In this document: positions 42,701-52,100 of the stretch, piece by piece
Position numbering within the stretch: the first letter of the stretch is position 1
Layout of the letters: each line of letters opens with the position of its first letter
Source of the DNA: Tunicatimonas sp964551335
Lineage (GTDB): Bacteria; Bacteroidota; Bacteroidia; Cytophagales; Cyclobacteriaceae
Assembly (NCBI GenBank): GCA_964551335.1
Contig: CAZKCO010000025.1
Span: 29,541 to 93,540, forward strand
Direction: 5' to 3'
DNA length: 64,000 nt
Made by a program: the position numbers and the translations under genes
Notes under the pieces: model-generated
What the model was told of the DNA's origin: nothing
Database searches by the model: none
Seen by the model: only the letters and a program-made list of their open reading frames with translations

Positions 42701-45057
42701 TTTTCTGATCCAACGAGGATATCCATATCTCCATCACCATCAAGATCGGTAGCATCTACCGAAAAGGGCTGGGCAGTTTGGCCAATATTCTGAGGGGTAT
42801 TAAAGTTACCGTCGCCCAAATTCTCGATCAACGTAATATTACCGTTTTCGTTAGAAATGACAACAATGTCAAGGTCGCGGTCTCCGTCAAAATCAGCTAA
42901 AGCCGCCCCACGGGGGCTATCCACCTGACTTTCGTTAGCGATAACAACCGGATTGGCAAAGTTGCCACTCCCTAAATTACGGTAAAACAGAACCTGGTCT
43001 TCATCAGAACCTCCATCTAAAGCGTCTTTATCACGTAGCACTACTACCAAATCAGGCAGATCATCGTCATTCAAATTACCAACCTCCACTGCCCGGGGAC
43101 GCCCGTCAGTTTCATCTATTTCAATATCATTGGGAAATTTTCCTCCCTGATTTTTAAAGAAGATGATATTTTGATTGAAAAAATTAGTAAGTACAATATC
43201 GGCATTACCATCACTGTCTAGATCACCAGCATATACATCACTGCTTCCGGCATATTCATCGGTAATGTCAATTGGAGATGAAAAATTACCGTTACCCTGG
43301 TTGCGATACCAAACTAGTTCGCTTCCTTCGTTTGGATCATCAGTCAAGACAATATCAGGACCATTAGAATTGTCTAGATCAGCGATAGCAATTGCCCTTG
43401 GGTCTTCCAAATCATTTTCCAAAGAGGTTCCACTCGAGAAAGTACCATCATTATTTTGGTAGATTTTGATGGCACTACCGTCTTTAAAAGCCACAGCCAA
43501 ATCCAAATCTCCATCTGCGTCAAAATCAGCGGTACCCACATCACGACCGCCTTGAGTAACTGATTCTACCTTTTGAGAAGTGAATTTATCATTGATGACG
43601 ATCTCAATAGTCTCATCAGACACCTCCGAGAACTGGACCAGATTACTATTTTTTGAATTTTGATCGCCATTATCTCGATCCCAGTCTCGAAAACCGGCAA
43701 CATATACCTGCCCTGAGGAGGTAGCATTTACTGCAAGTCCGTAATCCAGATTGTTGCTCCCAAATCGTTTCACGAAGGAAGGCTCACTAATGTCTAGTGG
43801 GAAAACTGCAAGAAACTCGTCGGCATTGTTATTATTAGTTACTGCGTCGAAGAAGCGATCATCCCCCACATCTTTAGAAAGGCTAGTTATTCTTCCGGTT
43901 ACGTACACCTGTCCATCCTGAATCACAACATCAAAACCCTGTTCAAAGCTGTCGTCATCTGTTCCACCCACTTGATACACATCCTCGAAACTACCAGTTA
44001 GTGAATATTTCGCTAAAAAGAAATCATAATCTGATTCAGCAGACCTACTACCTCCACTGCCACCAGGGTTAAAATTTACGCTTCTTCGGAAATCGCCGGT
44101 AATGAAGAAAGAGTTGCTACCAATAACCAGGCTGCGCGACCGGTCATCCTCCTGAGCTCCAAAAGAGAACGCGAAGTCAAAATCTCCGTCACTTACATTA
44201 TATTTAGCGGCAAATGCATCCCGACTTCCATTACTAGACTCTGATCCTGCTCCTGGAAATGTCAGGGTTCCAGAAAACTCACCCGTAATAAAAACGTTCC
44301 CTTGAGCATCGGTATCTATCCCCTGAGAACGCACATCGCCGTTGCCCGTAGCTACCTCTGCTTCGATAAGATTATTCAGGTTTTTATCAAAAACAAAAAT
44401 AAACAGTCCATCTTCCGGAGCGATAGCATCAAATGGGGAAACCGGGGGATTAAAGCTACCCGAAAAAAGTTCTACTGAATTTTCATAGTAGCCAGTGATA
44501 TACACATTGCCATTACTATGTACCGCAATCCCCTGCCCCCGCTCATTATCAGCTGAAGAAGACTGGATTCTTTTCTGAAAGGTTAAGTCGGATGCGGTGA
44601 GCATAGCCAGGTAAATATCCACGTCATCACCGTCTTCGCCTCGACCATGACCGATTATATATACTAAAGATTCGTCGGCACTTAAGGCAATGTCCTGGGC
44701 CTGATCGTTGAACCCTTTGTAATCCAGTTGCTCGGTAGCCAAAAGTTCGCCGGAAGGGCTGTATTTGGCAACATAGATATCGGTATTAATATCATCTGGA
44801 GCTGAATTGGCGTCTACGGCTGTGAGTAAACCGGCGTTTGATCCTTCGGGGTCCAGGTTAATAGTTCCACTGAACCAGCCTACAATGTATATATTTCCTT
44901 CACTGTCGGTAACTACTCCCGTAGCCTCGTCTTCGCGATTACCACCCTGATTGGTAAATATCCACTCATCGGTAATTTCCAGGTCCTGACTGTACCCTGT
45001 TAGCGGCCAAAGGCCGACTAACATAAACATACTCAGAGCAAGGTTATGTATTTTCAT
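39739..45057 (-). CDS. Giant type IX-secreted protein: SBBP propeller, FG-GAP, IPT domains
   Basis: A 1772-residue secreted protein. Domains in order: signal peptide (1-24); SBBP-type propeller repeats (about 35-480; NVYITGYYENSV, NVFITGEFSGTL, QVYVTGRI); FG-GAP/VCBS repeats (about 500-860) with calcium loops DFDADGDLD, DLDSDGNAD, DLDGDGDMD and DIDNDGDQD; four IPT/TIG Ig-like domains (about 867-950, 956-1040, 1043-1125 and 1130-1210), the middle pair nearly duplicates; another Ig-like part (about 1213-1320); a region common in type IX cargo; and the sorting domain (about 1685-1772; FPNPSSGQLFIPV, ending NGLYIYRVQRNQE and KVIIR). It should be exported through the type IX system and fixed to the cell surface or released. 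No catalytic domain is seen, so binding or adhesion is likely. It is last of a five-gene operon. Confidence 0.93.
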   Translation of the reverse strand: MKIHNLALSMFMLVGLWPLTGYSQDLEITDEWIFTNQGGNREDEATGVVTDSEGNIYIVGWFSGTINLDPEGSNAGLLTAVDANSAPDDINTDIYVAKYSPSGELLATEQLDYKGFNDQAQDIALSADESLVYIIGHGRGEDGDDVDIYLAMLTASDLTFQKRIQSSSADNERGQGIAVHSNGNVYITGYYENSVELFSGSFNPPVSPFDAIAPEDGLFIFVFDKNLNNLIEAEVATGNGDVRSQGIDTDAQGNVFITGEFSGTLTFPGAGSESSNGSRDAFAAKYNVSDGDFDFAFSFGAQEDDRSRSLVIGSNSFFITGDFRRSVNFNPGGSGGSRSAESDYDFFLAKYSLTGSFEDVYQVGGTDDDSFEQGFDVVIQDGQVYVTGRITSLSKDVGDDRFFDAVTNNNNADEFLAVFPLDISEPSFVKRFGSNNLDYGLAVNATSSGQVYVAGFRDWDRDNGDQNSKNSNLVQFSEVSDETIEIVINDKFTSQKVESVTQGGRDVGTADFDADGDLDLAVAFKDGSAIKIYQNNDGTFSSGTSLENDLEDPRAIAIADLDNSNGPDIVLTDDPNEGSELVWYRNQGNGNFSSPIDITDEYAGSSDVYAGDLDSDGNADIVLTNFFNQNIIFFKNQGGKFPNDIEIDETDGRPRAVEVGNLNDDDLPDLVVVLRDKDALDGGSDEDQVLFYRNLGSGNFANPVVIANESQVDSPRGAALADFDGDRDLDIVVISNENGNITLIENLGDGNFNTPQNIGQTAQPFSVDATDLDGDGDMDILVGSENDGPLLQDGRVDWFKNDGSFSFTKETLVTVTKGQPNTIQSDDIDNDGDQDLIVAYAEDEEFEIEETNLVFSLTNIIQSSPSPLISGLDTTQGDPGNIIQIYGGNFGSIIGTAQVFFGDTEAVVTGVFSKGTQLEVVIPEVADGFLNVQVRLPNGNLAQFDNFLVGQEPPDPFISRVSPVEDVTVGTEILIEGGGFGSNPAVSLEETTVAVESVNEAGTEIRIIVPELDPAEYTVTVTPEGEEPIVFGTKIDIIEAPGPFISQVNPVQNVTVGIEIVIEGGGFGANPAVSLGETVVSIESVNAEGTLIRIMVPPLDPGEYTLTVTPEGGEAIEYETQIQIVDDPVPTVDNISPEEGKTETKVTLTGRFLNDVGLQFNGVSITPDSQNATQITFTVPDGLPVDQSYPISIVIGGTPVEVGTFRVVNVVDSEPPTISINSFIQEYEVGNEVVLAAVVTDNEGGSGVDEQSVKLFYRGFRENDFNSLTLELQSNDIYQVTVPLSELNAIFDDQEVGLEFYVEAFDKAGNRTESGRNQINRSFSSLFLTGVSPASDPENPTENDYQMISIPLQPQSVSEAFDELETYKSDNSGKWVLFRYSAANQVYQEFQSGFNNFDPGVGYMFAYRDFSEQIELNGKTVNLTENSIPITLQPGFNLIGNPYLFDIDWSDIIAHNESLGVIGSGEVDATLLKWKKGRGWVTGETSLAKFEGGFVEALGISGAVTLQIPVNTNARIGSTDTKNQFDTALDSDSWYLPLNLESENQSYQLGGVGMHPGAQVSGDRFDNLTPPRFYNSLELNFPHPELAVAGLTQDIVPTQLSYVWDFEVASPEASNVTINWDNRSFGENDYQLVLLDLETLAQINLRENSSYQFNAATGKRKFRLYYGTYSDIREAMQPDQFLVGNPFPNPSSGQLFIPVSVPRGETSASVSVSIYNTTGQRVAIVSENLTSGYHTLRWSGADLQGQLVPNGLYIYRVQRNQEETMSGKVIIR
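41683..42192 (-). repeat. Tandem pair of near-identical IPT domain segments
   Basis: Residues about 956-1040 and 1043-1125 of the giant protein repeat the same segment of about 83 residues (VTVGTEILIEGGGFG against VTVGIEIVIEGGGFG; then EYTVTVTPEGEE against EYTLTVTPEGGE). The DNA differs at many third codon positions, so the duplication is not recent and the protein sequence has been held by selection. Confidence 0.75.
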
Positions 45058-45084
45058 AATTGGTCTCTTTTCGTGATTTATCTA

Positions 45085-46416
45085 TCAGTTGGCTAGGCTT
45101 GGGTTAGGCGGGTCTACGAATGGATTACTTCCGTTTGGAGGTGGGGGTGGCCTTAATAAGAAATATAGAACTGCTCCTACTCCAACTGAGGCTCCTACGT
45201 AGATGCCTACCGGAGTTTTCTTTTTAATACTGAACTTCCCACTTTTTACTCCGCTCTCAGCCCCCGGCTTGGCTAGCAGGAACTGATAATCATTTCCTTT
45301 TGCTATCGTTTTAGGTACTTCCCAGGTGTAGGTAGAATTAAGTAGGTTTCCCTGTAGGGTACTCACAAACCGGTCTTCTTGGAAAAGTTGTAACAGCAAG
45401 GGCTCAGGGCTAGAACCTTCCCACCGGATGGTATACTCTTTTCCCTGCTTGTATGAATCATTTATATCAGCAAAGCTAACCTGAGGAATAGCTCTAGCCC
45501 GCTCCAGAGCTCGCTGCTCCTCCAGAATTTGCTCTTGCAACTGAACTATTCTAGATTCAGTCTCTTGATCAACAAAGTCCGGATTGGTTTCTTCGCCTAG
45601 CGCAAGACTTTGCTGGTAGTAACTAATAGCCGAATCCAATTCGCTCTGTCCTTGAAAATATTCGCCTAGTAAGCGGGCATTGTAAGCATCCTGATTAAAA
45701 GCAAATGATGAGTCCAACAATACTTTTGCCTCAGCCAATGCTCCTGATTGTATTAGGGTATCAGCCCGTTCAGCCAGGATACGCCACTGAGGAACTGTTG
45801 CCTCCCGAATCGAAGGGCCCTCAGCAAGATTATCTTCTCCTTCCAGATTGAATTTAACGTAACTGATCAGTGCTTCCCAACTTCCTGACCTCCGGACCAA
45901 TTTCATCGTGGCTCGACGCGGCTGCGGTATCTGGTTCCCATACTGACTTTCAAAGTCAAGAATGATATAGTAGTTATTCCCATCAAATTCAATATCATGT
46001 ATACGACGAAGTGAATAATAAATATCCAACCTTTCCTGACTGTCATTACCTTGGTAGAAAGCGTTGAAATCGTTTAGATAAGTGCGCACTGGTCGCTCCT
46101 TCATCATCAGGGGTGGCAAATGATCTTGCTCGTAGTCGTACACGATGTAGGAAGAGTCTACGAAGATTTGCCGGTTTCCGGGAGTAACGAACTCGTTAAT
46201 CATTCGCTCGCGGTAGGCTTTAGAGATTCGGGGGTTTATAAGCTCACGCATAGCCGAAGCGTAATCCTGAAGGGTACGCTCGGCGCTGGTTGTCATATCA
46301 ACAATATCGTCATCAGAAAGCGTGTCCAGCGCCTCCTGCGCCCTGGACTGACTAGCGAGCAGGGTTATGGCTATTGTTAATAATCCGGCAAATAGTATTT
46401 TGGTCATAATGTTCAT
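45085..46416 (-). CDS. Exported protein with TPR-like, Kre9/Ig-like and C-terminal membrane segments
   Basis: A 443-residue protein of no named family. It has a signal peptide (1-26), then a domain at about 45-195 containing IFVDSSYIVYDYE, VRTYLNDFNAFYQG and DGNNYYIILDFESQYG, which resembles the C-terminal part of the neighbour at 47268-48383. A TPR-like helical pair follows (about 210-275), then a short coiled coil, and a beta-sandwich (about 313-397) with YKQGKEYTIRWEGSSPEPLL and TYTWEVPKTIAKGNDYQFLL, like Kre9/Knh1-type domains. One membrane helix (403-421) is followed by RPPPPPNGSNPF. The C-terminal helix would anchor it, leaving the body in the periplasm. It sits 2 bases after the next gene upstream and 27 bases before the giant protein. 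Confidence 0.75.
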   Translation of the reverse strand: MNIMTKILFAGLLTIAITLLASQSRAQEALDTLSDDDIVDMTTSAERTLQDYASAMRELINPRISKAYRERMINEFVTPGNRQIFVDSSYIVYDYEQDHLPPLMMKERPVRTYLNDFNAFYQGNDSQERLDIYYSLRRIHDIEFDGNNYYIILDFESQYGNQIPQPRRATMKLVRRSGSWEALISYVKFNLEGEDNLAEGPSIREATVPQWRILAERADTLIQSGALAEAKVLLDSSFAFNQDAYNARLLGEYFQGQSELDSAISYYQQSLALGEETNPDFVDQETESRIVQLQEQILEEQRALERARAIPQVSFADINDSYKQGKEYTIRWEGSSPEPLLLQLFQEDRFVSTLQGNLLNSTYTWEVPKTIAKGNDYQFLLAKPGAESGVKSGKFSIKKKTPVGIYVGASVGVGAVLYFLLRPPPPPNGSNPFVDPPNPSLAN

Positions 46417-46418
46417 GG

Positions 46419-47264
46419 TTAGGGAAGATGTAGCACTTGCCGTCGATACTGATTCTTTTCTTCTTCGGAGACTGCAAGCAAGGAGTTAATTAACCAACCC
46501 GAGTTGGTGGATTGCCGATGAAAATCCTGTACCTGAAAGATCCAGCCATCAATCTGAAGAAAATGATAAGTAATATGATTAACCTGCTTGAATATGAGAT
46601 CTCGCTGGTATAGCAAATTCATAAATGAAACTAGAGAGCGGCTAATATCCTGGGGGGCTACGTAACCTTCAAGGTTGGCCGTGTCCTTTAGCGCGTCTAC
46701 TAACGCCATAAAGTCGGTTCCAAAACTAGCTGGATTCAGGGTTTTGGATGCATCATAAGTGGTGTCTACTCCAAATGCCAATGCCGCCGTATCAGTGGGA
46801 AGAAAATCTCCTTGCACACTGTTGATGATCCAGCGAGAGGCTTTAGTTTCTTGGTCCACTTCTAGGGTAAGTATTAGTGTAAAATCCACTGTATCCTGGT
46901 GATGAAATCCCTGGCAATTCAGCTCAGCGTACCAATCCTTATCGTAGAAATCCAGGTAGGGAGGGGGAACAGAATCGTTGATCTGACTCAAAAAATTCAC
47001 AACTTCTTCTTGGTTCCAGTCGTCTTTCTCCAGATTAAACAGGCTTCGAACCAGATCCAGCCGGTTTACTTCGTCTAAATTATACTCCTCCCGCAAATAT
47101 CGGCGAATAGGGGTATAGTCAGCATTATTGAATCGGTCCATAAATTCATCAATCTGTTTTACCTGCCAGGCAAAATTTTCCTGATAGGGAAACATAATAT
47201 CCTGAGCTGATACTTGGGGTAACAGCAACCAAATCGCCAGAAGGGTCAACAGTTGTTTTTTCAT
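46419..47264 (-). CDS. Exported protein of unknown function
   Basis: A 281-residue protein with a clear signal peptide (MKKQLLTLLAIWLLLPQVSA, then QD). The mature part is mixed alpha/beta: QIDEFMDRFNNADYTPIRRY, a helix pair VVNFLSQINDSVPPP, then strands NCQGFHHQDTVDFTLILTLE and WIINSVQGDFLP. I recognise no family. The strand-plus-hydrophobic pattern could be an NTF2/SnoaL-type cone, as in two operon neighbours, but this is weak. It lies 3 bases after the gene at 47268 and 2 bases before the one at 45085, so it is certainly in the same operon. Confidence 0.7.
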   Translation of the reverse strand: MKKQLLTLLAIWLLLPQVSAQDIMFPYQENFAWQVKQIDEFMDRFNNADYTPIRRYLREEYNLDEVNRLDLVRSLFNLEKDDWNQEEVVNFLSQINDSVPPPYLDFYDKDWYAELNCQGFHHQDTVDFTLILTLEVDQETKASRWIINSVQGDFLPTDTAALAFGVDTTYDASKTLNPASFGTDFMALVDALKDTANLEGYVAPQDISRSLVSFMNLLYQRDLIFKQVNHITYHFLQIDGWIFQVQDFHRQSTNSGWLINSLLAVSEEEKNQYRRQVLHLP

Positions 47265-47267
47265 CGT

Positions 47268-48383
47268 TTACTTCTCCCGGGTTTGCTGTACACCAATATC
47301 CGACAGGAAAACGTCCCACTTCTGCTTTCTTACTCCTTCATCAAAAATTTCGTAGCGAGTCAGCACTACTTCAATGTTTTTGTCAGTTACATCCTGATAG
47401 GCGATCTCATTGTCTAAGTACCCTCTAAACAGCTGCTGGGCAGCAATAACCCCGTAGTACTTACCGTCCTGACCTGGCCGTAATTGACTGACTAATTGGG
47501 CTCTCATCCAGATCAATTCCACTTTATCGTAGGGAAGAATTCTTAACCGGTTAAGGTATTCCGGTACAGTAAACTGACGTTTTTCTTCCCGATTCACCGA
47601 AGACACTTCAATCTTCACCGAATCACTAATGAACAACTTAGTGGCAGCTTCAATAGCGTAGAGTTTATCTTCCTCGTCTTCTTCTTTGTTGGAAATGATC
47701 CTAAGGTATTTTCCGAAATCGTTAGCTTTCACTTCAGCCAACTTCTCGAAATGGGCTTTTTGCTCATCATTTAGGACCACCACATCTCCGGAAGGGGGTA
47801 CAGAGGAGCTCTCAATAGTCGATTCCTGAGAGGCAGTAGCCGCAGTGGGAGCAGTTGCAGAAAACTCCCCTACTGCCTGGCCAATTTCAGCGAGGCTTTC
47901 AGCTACCTTTGCGGGGGGGGCAAACAACTCATGCCGACCATCTTTATAGATAATCAGCAGCACCTCTTCCGTACTAAGTTGCTTCTGCTCCTGACTTAGG
48001 CTTTCCTGAAAGCTAAGGTTGGCTCCCTGTACCTCCAGAAAGTCGGCCGCCAGTATCTCATTATCTTGGGTAATAATCTTATGAAACTCAGCGTTGGCAC
48101 CTGAAATCCAGTTCACTTCTTCTATAGTTGGAATAAGAAAATCCCCGTTTTCTTTAAAAACCAGCAGCGCTTTATCCTTTTTCAGAATATAATCTGGCCC
48201 TTCGGGGTTTTCCGGATGTTTGTAGCGAATTGTCTGCTCAGTTACCTCGGTGATGATACAATGAAGAGGCTCGTCTTCAGGCTGGTAAATCACATCGCCA
48301 CTTTCCGCCGCCTGGGCCGGAAAAAGGACAGTCGCTGTTAGTAAAAATAGAATTGTGAATTTCGTCATCATTTTTTCATTCAT
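47268..48383 (-). CDS. Exported protein with two beta-repeats and a shared C-terminal domain
   Basis: About 371 residues from ATG 48383 (MNEKMM); a longer frame opens at 48431. I prefer 48383 or 48371 because the signal peptide MTKFTILFLLTATVLFPAQA then lies at the front, and the 8-base overlap with the upstream stop suggests coupling. The mature part starts with two repeats of a 55-residue beta unit (GDVIYQPEDEPLHCIITEV ... VFKENGDFLIPT; then ILAADFLEV ... IIYKDGRHELFAPP), the same unit that makes up the upstream protein. After an Ala/Ser/Thr linker comes a domain with LFISDSVKIEV, VPEYLNRLRIL and DGKYYGVIAAQQLFRGY, similar to one in the protein at 45085. Function unknown. Confidence 0.78.
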   Translation of the reverse strand: MNEKMMTKFTILFLLTATVLFPAQAAESGDVIYQPEDEPLHCIITEVTEQTIRYKHPENPEGPDYILKKDKALLVFKENGDFLIPTIEEVNWISGANAEFHKIITQDNEILAADFLEVQGANLSFQESLSQEQKQLSTEEVLLIIYKDGRHELFAPPAKVAESLAEIGQAVGEFSATAPTAATASQESTIESSSVPPSGDVVVLNDEQKAHFEKLAEVKANDFGKYLRIISNKEEDEEDKLYAIEAATKLFISDSVKIEVSSVNREEKRQFTVPEYLNRLRILPYDKVELIWMRAQLVSQLRPGQDGKYYGVIAAQQLFRGYLDNEIAYQDVTDKNIEVVLTRYEIFDEGVRKQKWDVFLSDIGVQQTREK

Positions 48384-48978
48384 TAGGTTGTGGGGGAGCA
48401 AAAACTTGCTCGTATCCATTTTTGAATTCAATGCTCCTCACTTTCTCGCGACTAATTTCCTGAGTTTTGTTTCGCCGGGCTACATTTTCAAAAGCGATAA
48501 CTTCTTCATTGATTTCCAGTACTTTACCGGCCAAATACTGCCCATCTAATAGATTGATTTTATCCATCAGATTGATTTGTTCTTCTTCGTAATATTGAAA
48601 AGCAACTACTTTTTTGGCAGGAATGGGTTTCTTCCGACGAGTGAAGGCATCTTGGTAGATGATCATTTCCTCGTTCTGCTCAACAATGTGCCCTAGTAAA
48701 ATTTTACCGTTGGTTAGATAGATTTTACTTTGAGGCACGAAGTATTGTTGTCCGTTAGCGTACTCTATGTATTTGACAAAGGCCTTAGGAATAGCCAAAG
48801 AGGAGGAATCTTTCTGGCCTAGGGGCTGATATTTGATGCTATCAATGCCAACCTCTAGTACTATTGTACTTAACTGGGAATTGTCCATGAAATGGATAAT
48901 GTCCTGGGCAAGGATAGTATGGGTTGCTGCGGTTATCAACAACATAAGAGTGGTTAGGTGAGGTAGGTTTAGTAACAA
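48376..48978 (-). CDS. Exported protein of three beta-repeats
   Basis: A 200-residue protein with a signal peptide ending near TILAQ. The whole mature chain is three copies of a 50-58-residue unit: DIIHFMDNSQLSTIVLEVG, KIYLTNGKILLGHIVEQNEE and KINLLDGQYLAGKVLEINEE, each followed by a Lys-rich turn and a closing strand such as VKYIEYANGQQYFVPQ or VRSIEFKNGYEQVFAPP. Such units are common at the start of Bacteroidota secreted proteins, but I know of no assigned function. It is the first gene of the five-gene operon; its stop overlaps the next start. No clear -7 box was found upstream. Confidence 0.78.
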   Translation of the reverse strand: MLLNLPHLTTLMLLITAATHTILAQDIIHFMDNSQLSTIVLEVGIDSIKYQPLGQKDSSSLAIPKAFVKYIEYANGQQYFVPQSKIYLTNGKILLGHIVEQNEEMIIYQDAFTRRKKPIPAKKVVAFQYYEEEQINLMDKINLLDGQYLAGKVLEINEEVIAFENVARRNKTQEISREKVRSIEFKNGYEQVFAPPQPNE

Positions 48979-49166
48979 AGCGAATAGCTATCAGGTACGG
49001 TAGTTTATCGTTTAAGCAATCATCTAAGCTACTAAAATCCCTACTTAAGTACAATAATTATATCGATTATGTCTAAATTACAATGATTAGTACATTGCAG
49101 AAGACATACGTCACCCATCGGCACCACATTTTTCTTGTATTTCGGATTTTCCCGAAACAGGAATTT

Positions 49167-52100
49167 CTAGCGGCTTCCCAAGTATTTCTGATTTTCTGAT
49201 TGTAGGCTTTGGTACTGCTGGAGCAACTCCTCGTACCGAGCGTAAGCATCCTGACCAGGCTTCTGATCGGCCTCGCCTAACATACTATAAAGATAAGAGG
49301 CTTGATCTACCAGCATGGGAGTCATGTAACGGCCTTCGGGGGTAGAAAGTTGGTCGATACTGGCCTCTAAGCCCGCCATTTCCTTTTTAGTAGCATTTTT
49401 CAATTTACCTTCAGCCATCAGGGAATCTAACTCCTTCTTGCGAGTAGTTATCTGATACTCAAGCTGTCGAAGGTTAGACAATAGATCCTTTACCTTGAGC
49501 GATAGCTCTTCCTGTGCTTTTAAATCGGCAACAGTAACTCCGGTTTCCAGTACCCGGGGGTCGGCCAGTACTTCAGCACTTTGCTCCTGCGTAGTGCCAT
49601 CAGCGATTAGTCGTACAGTGTATGTGCCGGGAACAACCAACGGACCGCCTTGCCTGTTGCGGCTCGCCTCCTCGTGCCAGGGGCCAGCGTGACGTAAATC
49701 CCAGTGCATACGGTGTGAGCCCTTATTGCTGGCCAGAGTGGTCTGGTAATCAAGGGTAGTAAACTCGGTGCTCATATCCCGTTCTCCGTCTTCAGCATCG
49801 CTACTTTCAGCGTTGTTAGAATACTTTCTCACCAACTGTCCGTTGGCATCCATAATCTCCAACGTCACGTTTTCGGCATCTTCCGCTAAGTAATAATCTA
49901 TGATAAGACCGGCCGTGGGGTACATGGGCACGGCTGAAGAGTCGGTATCTTGGTAGCGCATGCGGTAGGCGTCGTTGGAAGGAAACAAAGCCACGGCTTG
50001 CTCAGCCATTTGTTCAGTAAGCGCTCTAGCCGGTGCCAAGCCATCCAGAATCCAGAAACCCCGCCCCATGGTTGAAAGTACCAGATCATCCTGGTGTACC
50101 TTCATATCAGTAATGGGCGTAACTGGTAAGTTCTGTTGAAAAGGTTGCCATTGCTTGCCATCATCAAAAGAAATATATACCCCATTATCGGTACCTGCAT
50201 ATAGTAGTCCCTCTTTCTCAGGATCTTCTCGGATTACCCGAGTAGGGACATCCGCCGGAATACCGTTAGTGCCAGTGGTGAGTAACTCCCACGATTGCCC
50301 GTAATCATCGGTCTTATAAATGTAGGGTTTGAAATCTCCCAATAGATAGCGATAGGCGGCGAAATAAGCTTTGCTAGCCTGATGCGGAGAGGGCTCAACG
50401 GTTTCCACCCGTCCACCGCCGGCTAAATCTTGAGGGGTAACATTAGTCCATGCTTCGCCCCCGTTTCGGGTAACGTACACCGGACCGTCATTCGACCCAG
50501 TCCAGATAACCCCGGCTTCTACGGTCGATTCGCGGATAGCGTAGATGGTGCTGTAGAATTCCTCGCCAGTAACGTCGCGGGTGATGGGTGAACCGGAGAT
50601 CACCTGGGTTTCGGGAGTAAAGGCGGTTAAATCAGGCGAAATCGTCTCCCAGGTTTTACCCTCATCGGTTGTTTTGTGCACGTACTGAGAAGTATGATAT
50701 ACAATGTTAGGATCATGAGGAGAAACGTGAATGGGAGAAACCCGCTGGAAGCGGAACTTCAAGTCCTTGGGATTATGCCCGTACATATTGGAGGCTCCTA
50801 CGTAGTATTGCTGCTCCTGTCCGGTGCGTTTATCGTACACTCCAAAGCGGCCTTTACAGTTAGAATAGACAATGTTATGATCACCTGGTTTGGGCACTGC
50901 CGGTCCGGTTTCACAACCACCAGTATTAATAATGTAGGAATTAGAACCGGCTTGCACTCCGTAGGGAGGCAAACTAGGTACCGCAATAGTAGAGTAGTTA
51001 TCTTGTTGACCAGCGTAGAGCCAGTACACAAACTGATCATCTACTTCTACCTGGTATAGTTCAGCGGTAGGCTGGTTAAACTGAGTAGACCAGGTTTTTC
51101 CGCAGTTCAGGGTTACGTTAGCCCCACCATCGTTAGACTGAATCCAGATGGAGGTATCGTTGGGATTGATCCACAGATCGTGATTATCGCCGTGGGGCGT
51201 AGAAAGCATTTTCCAGTCCTTTCCGCCATTGTTAGAGCGGAAAAAGCGGGTAGCACTGCTGAATACCACATCGGCATCCTTCGGATTAGCGTCAATATTG
51301 CAGTAGTAAAACGGACGATCCAGCAGCTCTTTTTTGGTACTGACCAGCTTATAGCTCTCTCCGGCATCATCCGAGCGGTATAACCCCCCCTCCCCTTCCG
51401 GAGCTTCTACTAGAGCATAAACCCGGTTCGGATCATCCGCCGATACGGCCAAGTCAATCTTCCCGATTAAGTTTTGGGGTAGTCCGTTGGATTTCTTCTC
51501 CCAGGTAGTTCCACCATCGGTAGATTTGTAGATACCGCCTTCGGTACTGCCGCTAATGATGGTCCAGGGCTTACGTTCGGCTCGCCAGAGTGTTGCGTAA
51601 ATAACCTGAGGATCATCAGGTTTAAATTCTAGGTCGACCGATCCAACCGTATCCGAATGATAAAATACTTTTTCCCAGTTCTTACCGCCGTCGGTAGTGC
51701 GATATACTCCGCGATCTTCATTAGGAGCAAAAGCATTCCCAATAGCCGCCACAAACACCCGATCAGGATTTGTGGGATCAATTTCCACCGCTCCAATCTG
51801 ACCAACGTCTTTCAGTCCGAGAAACTCCCAGCTTGCTCCGGCGTCGGTGGACTTATACACTCCCTTACCGGGAATCACGTTGCTGCGCAGCCCGTCGGAG
51901 CCAGTGCCTACGTAGACAATAACCGGATTAGAAGCTGCTGCCCGGATAGCCCCCGTAGAAGGTGATTCAAAGTAACCGTCGGATACGTTTTGCCAGTTTT
52001 GCCCGTAGTCAGTGGTCTTCCAGACCCCGCCGCCGGTGCTTCCCATATAAAACACATTGGGTTGACTAGGAATACCCGTTACGGTAGTGACCCGACCACC

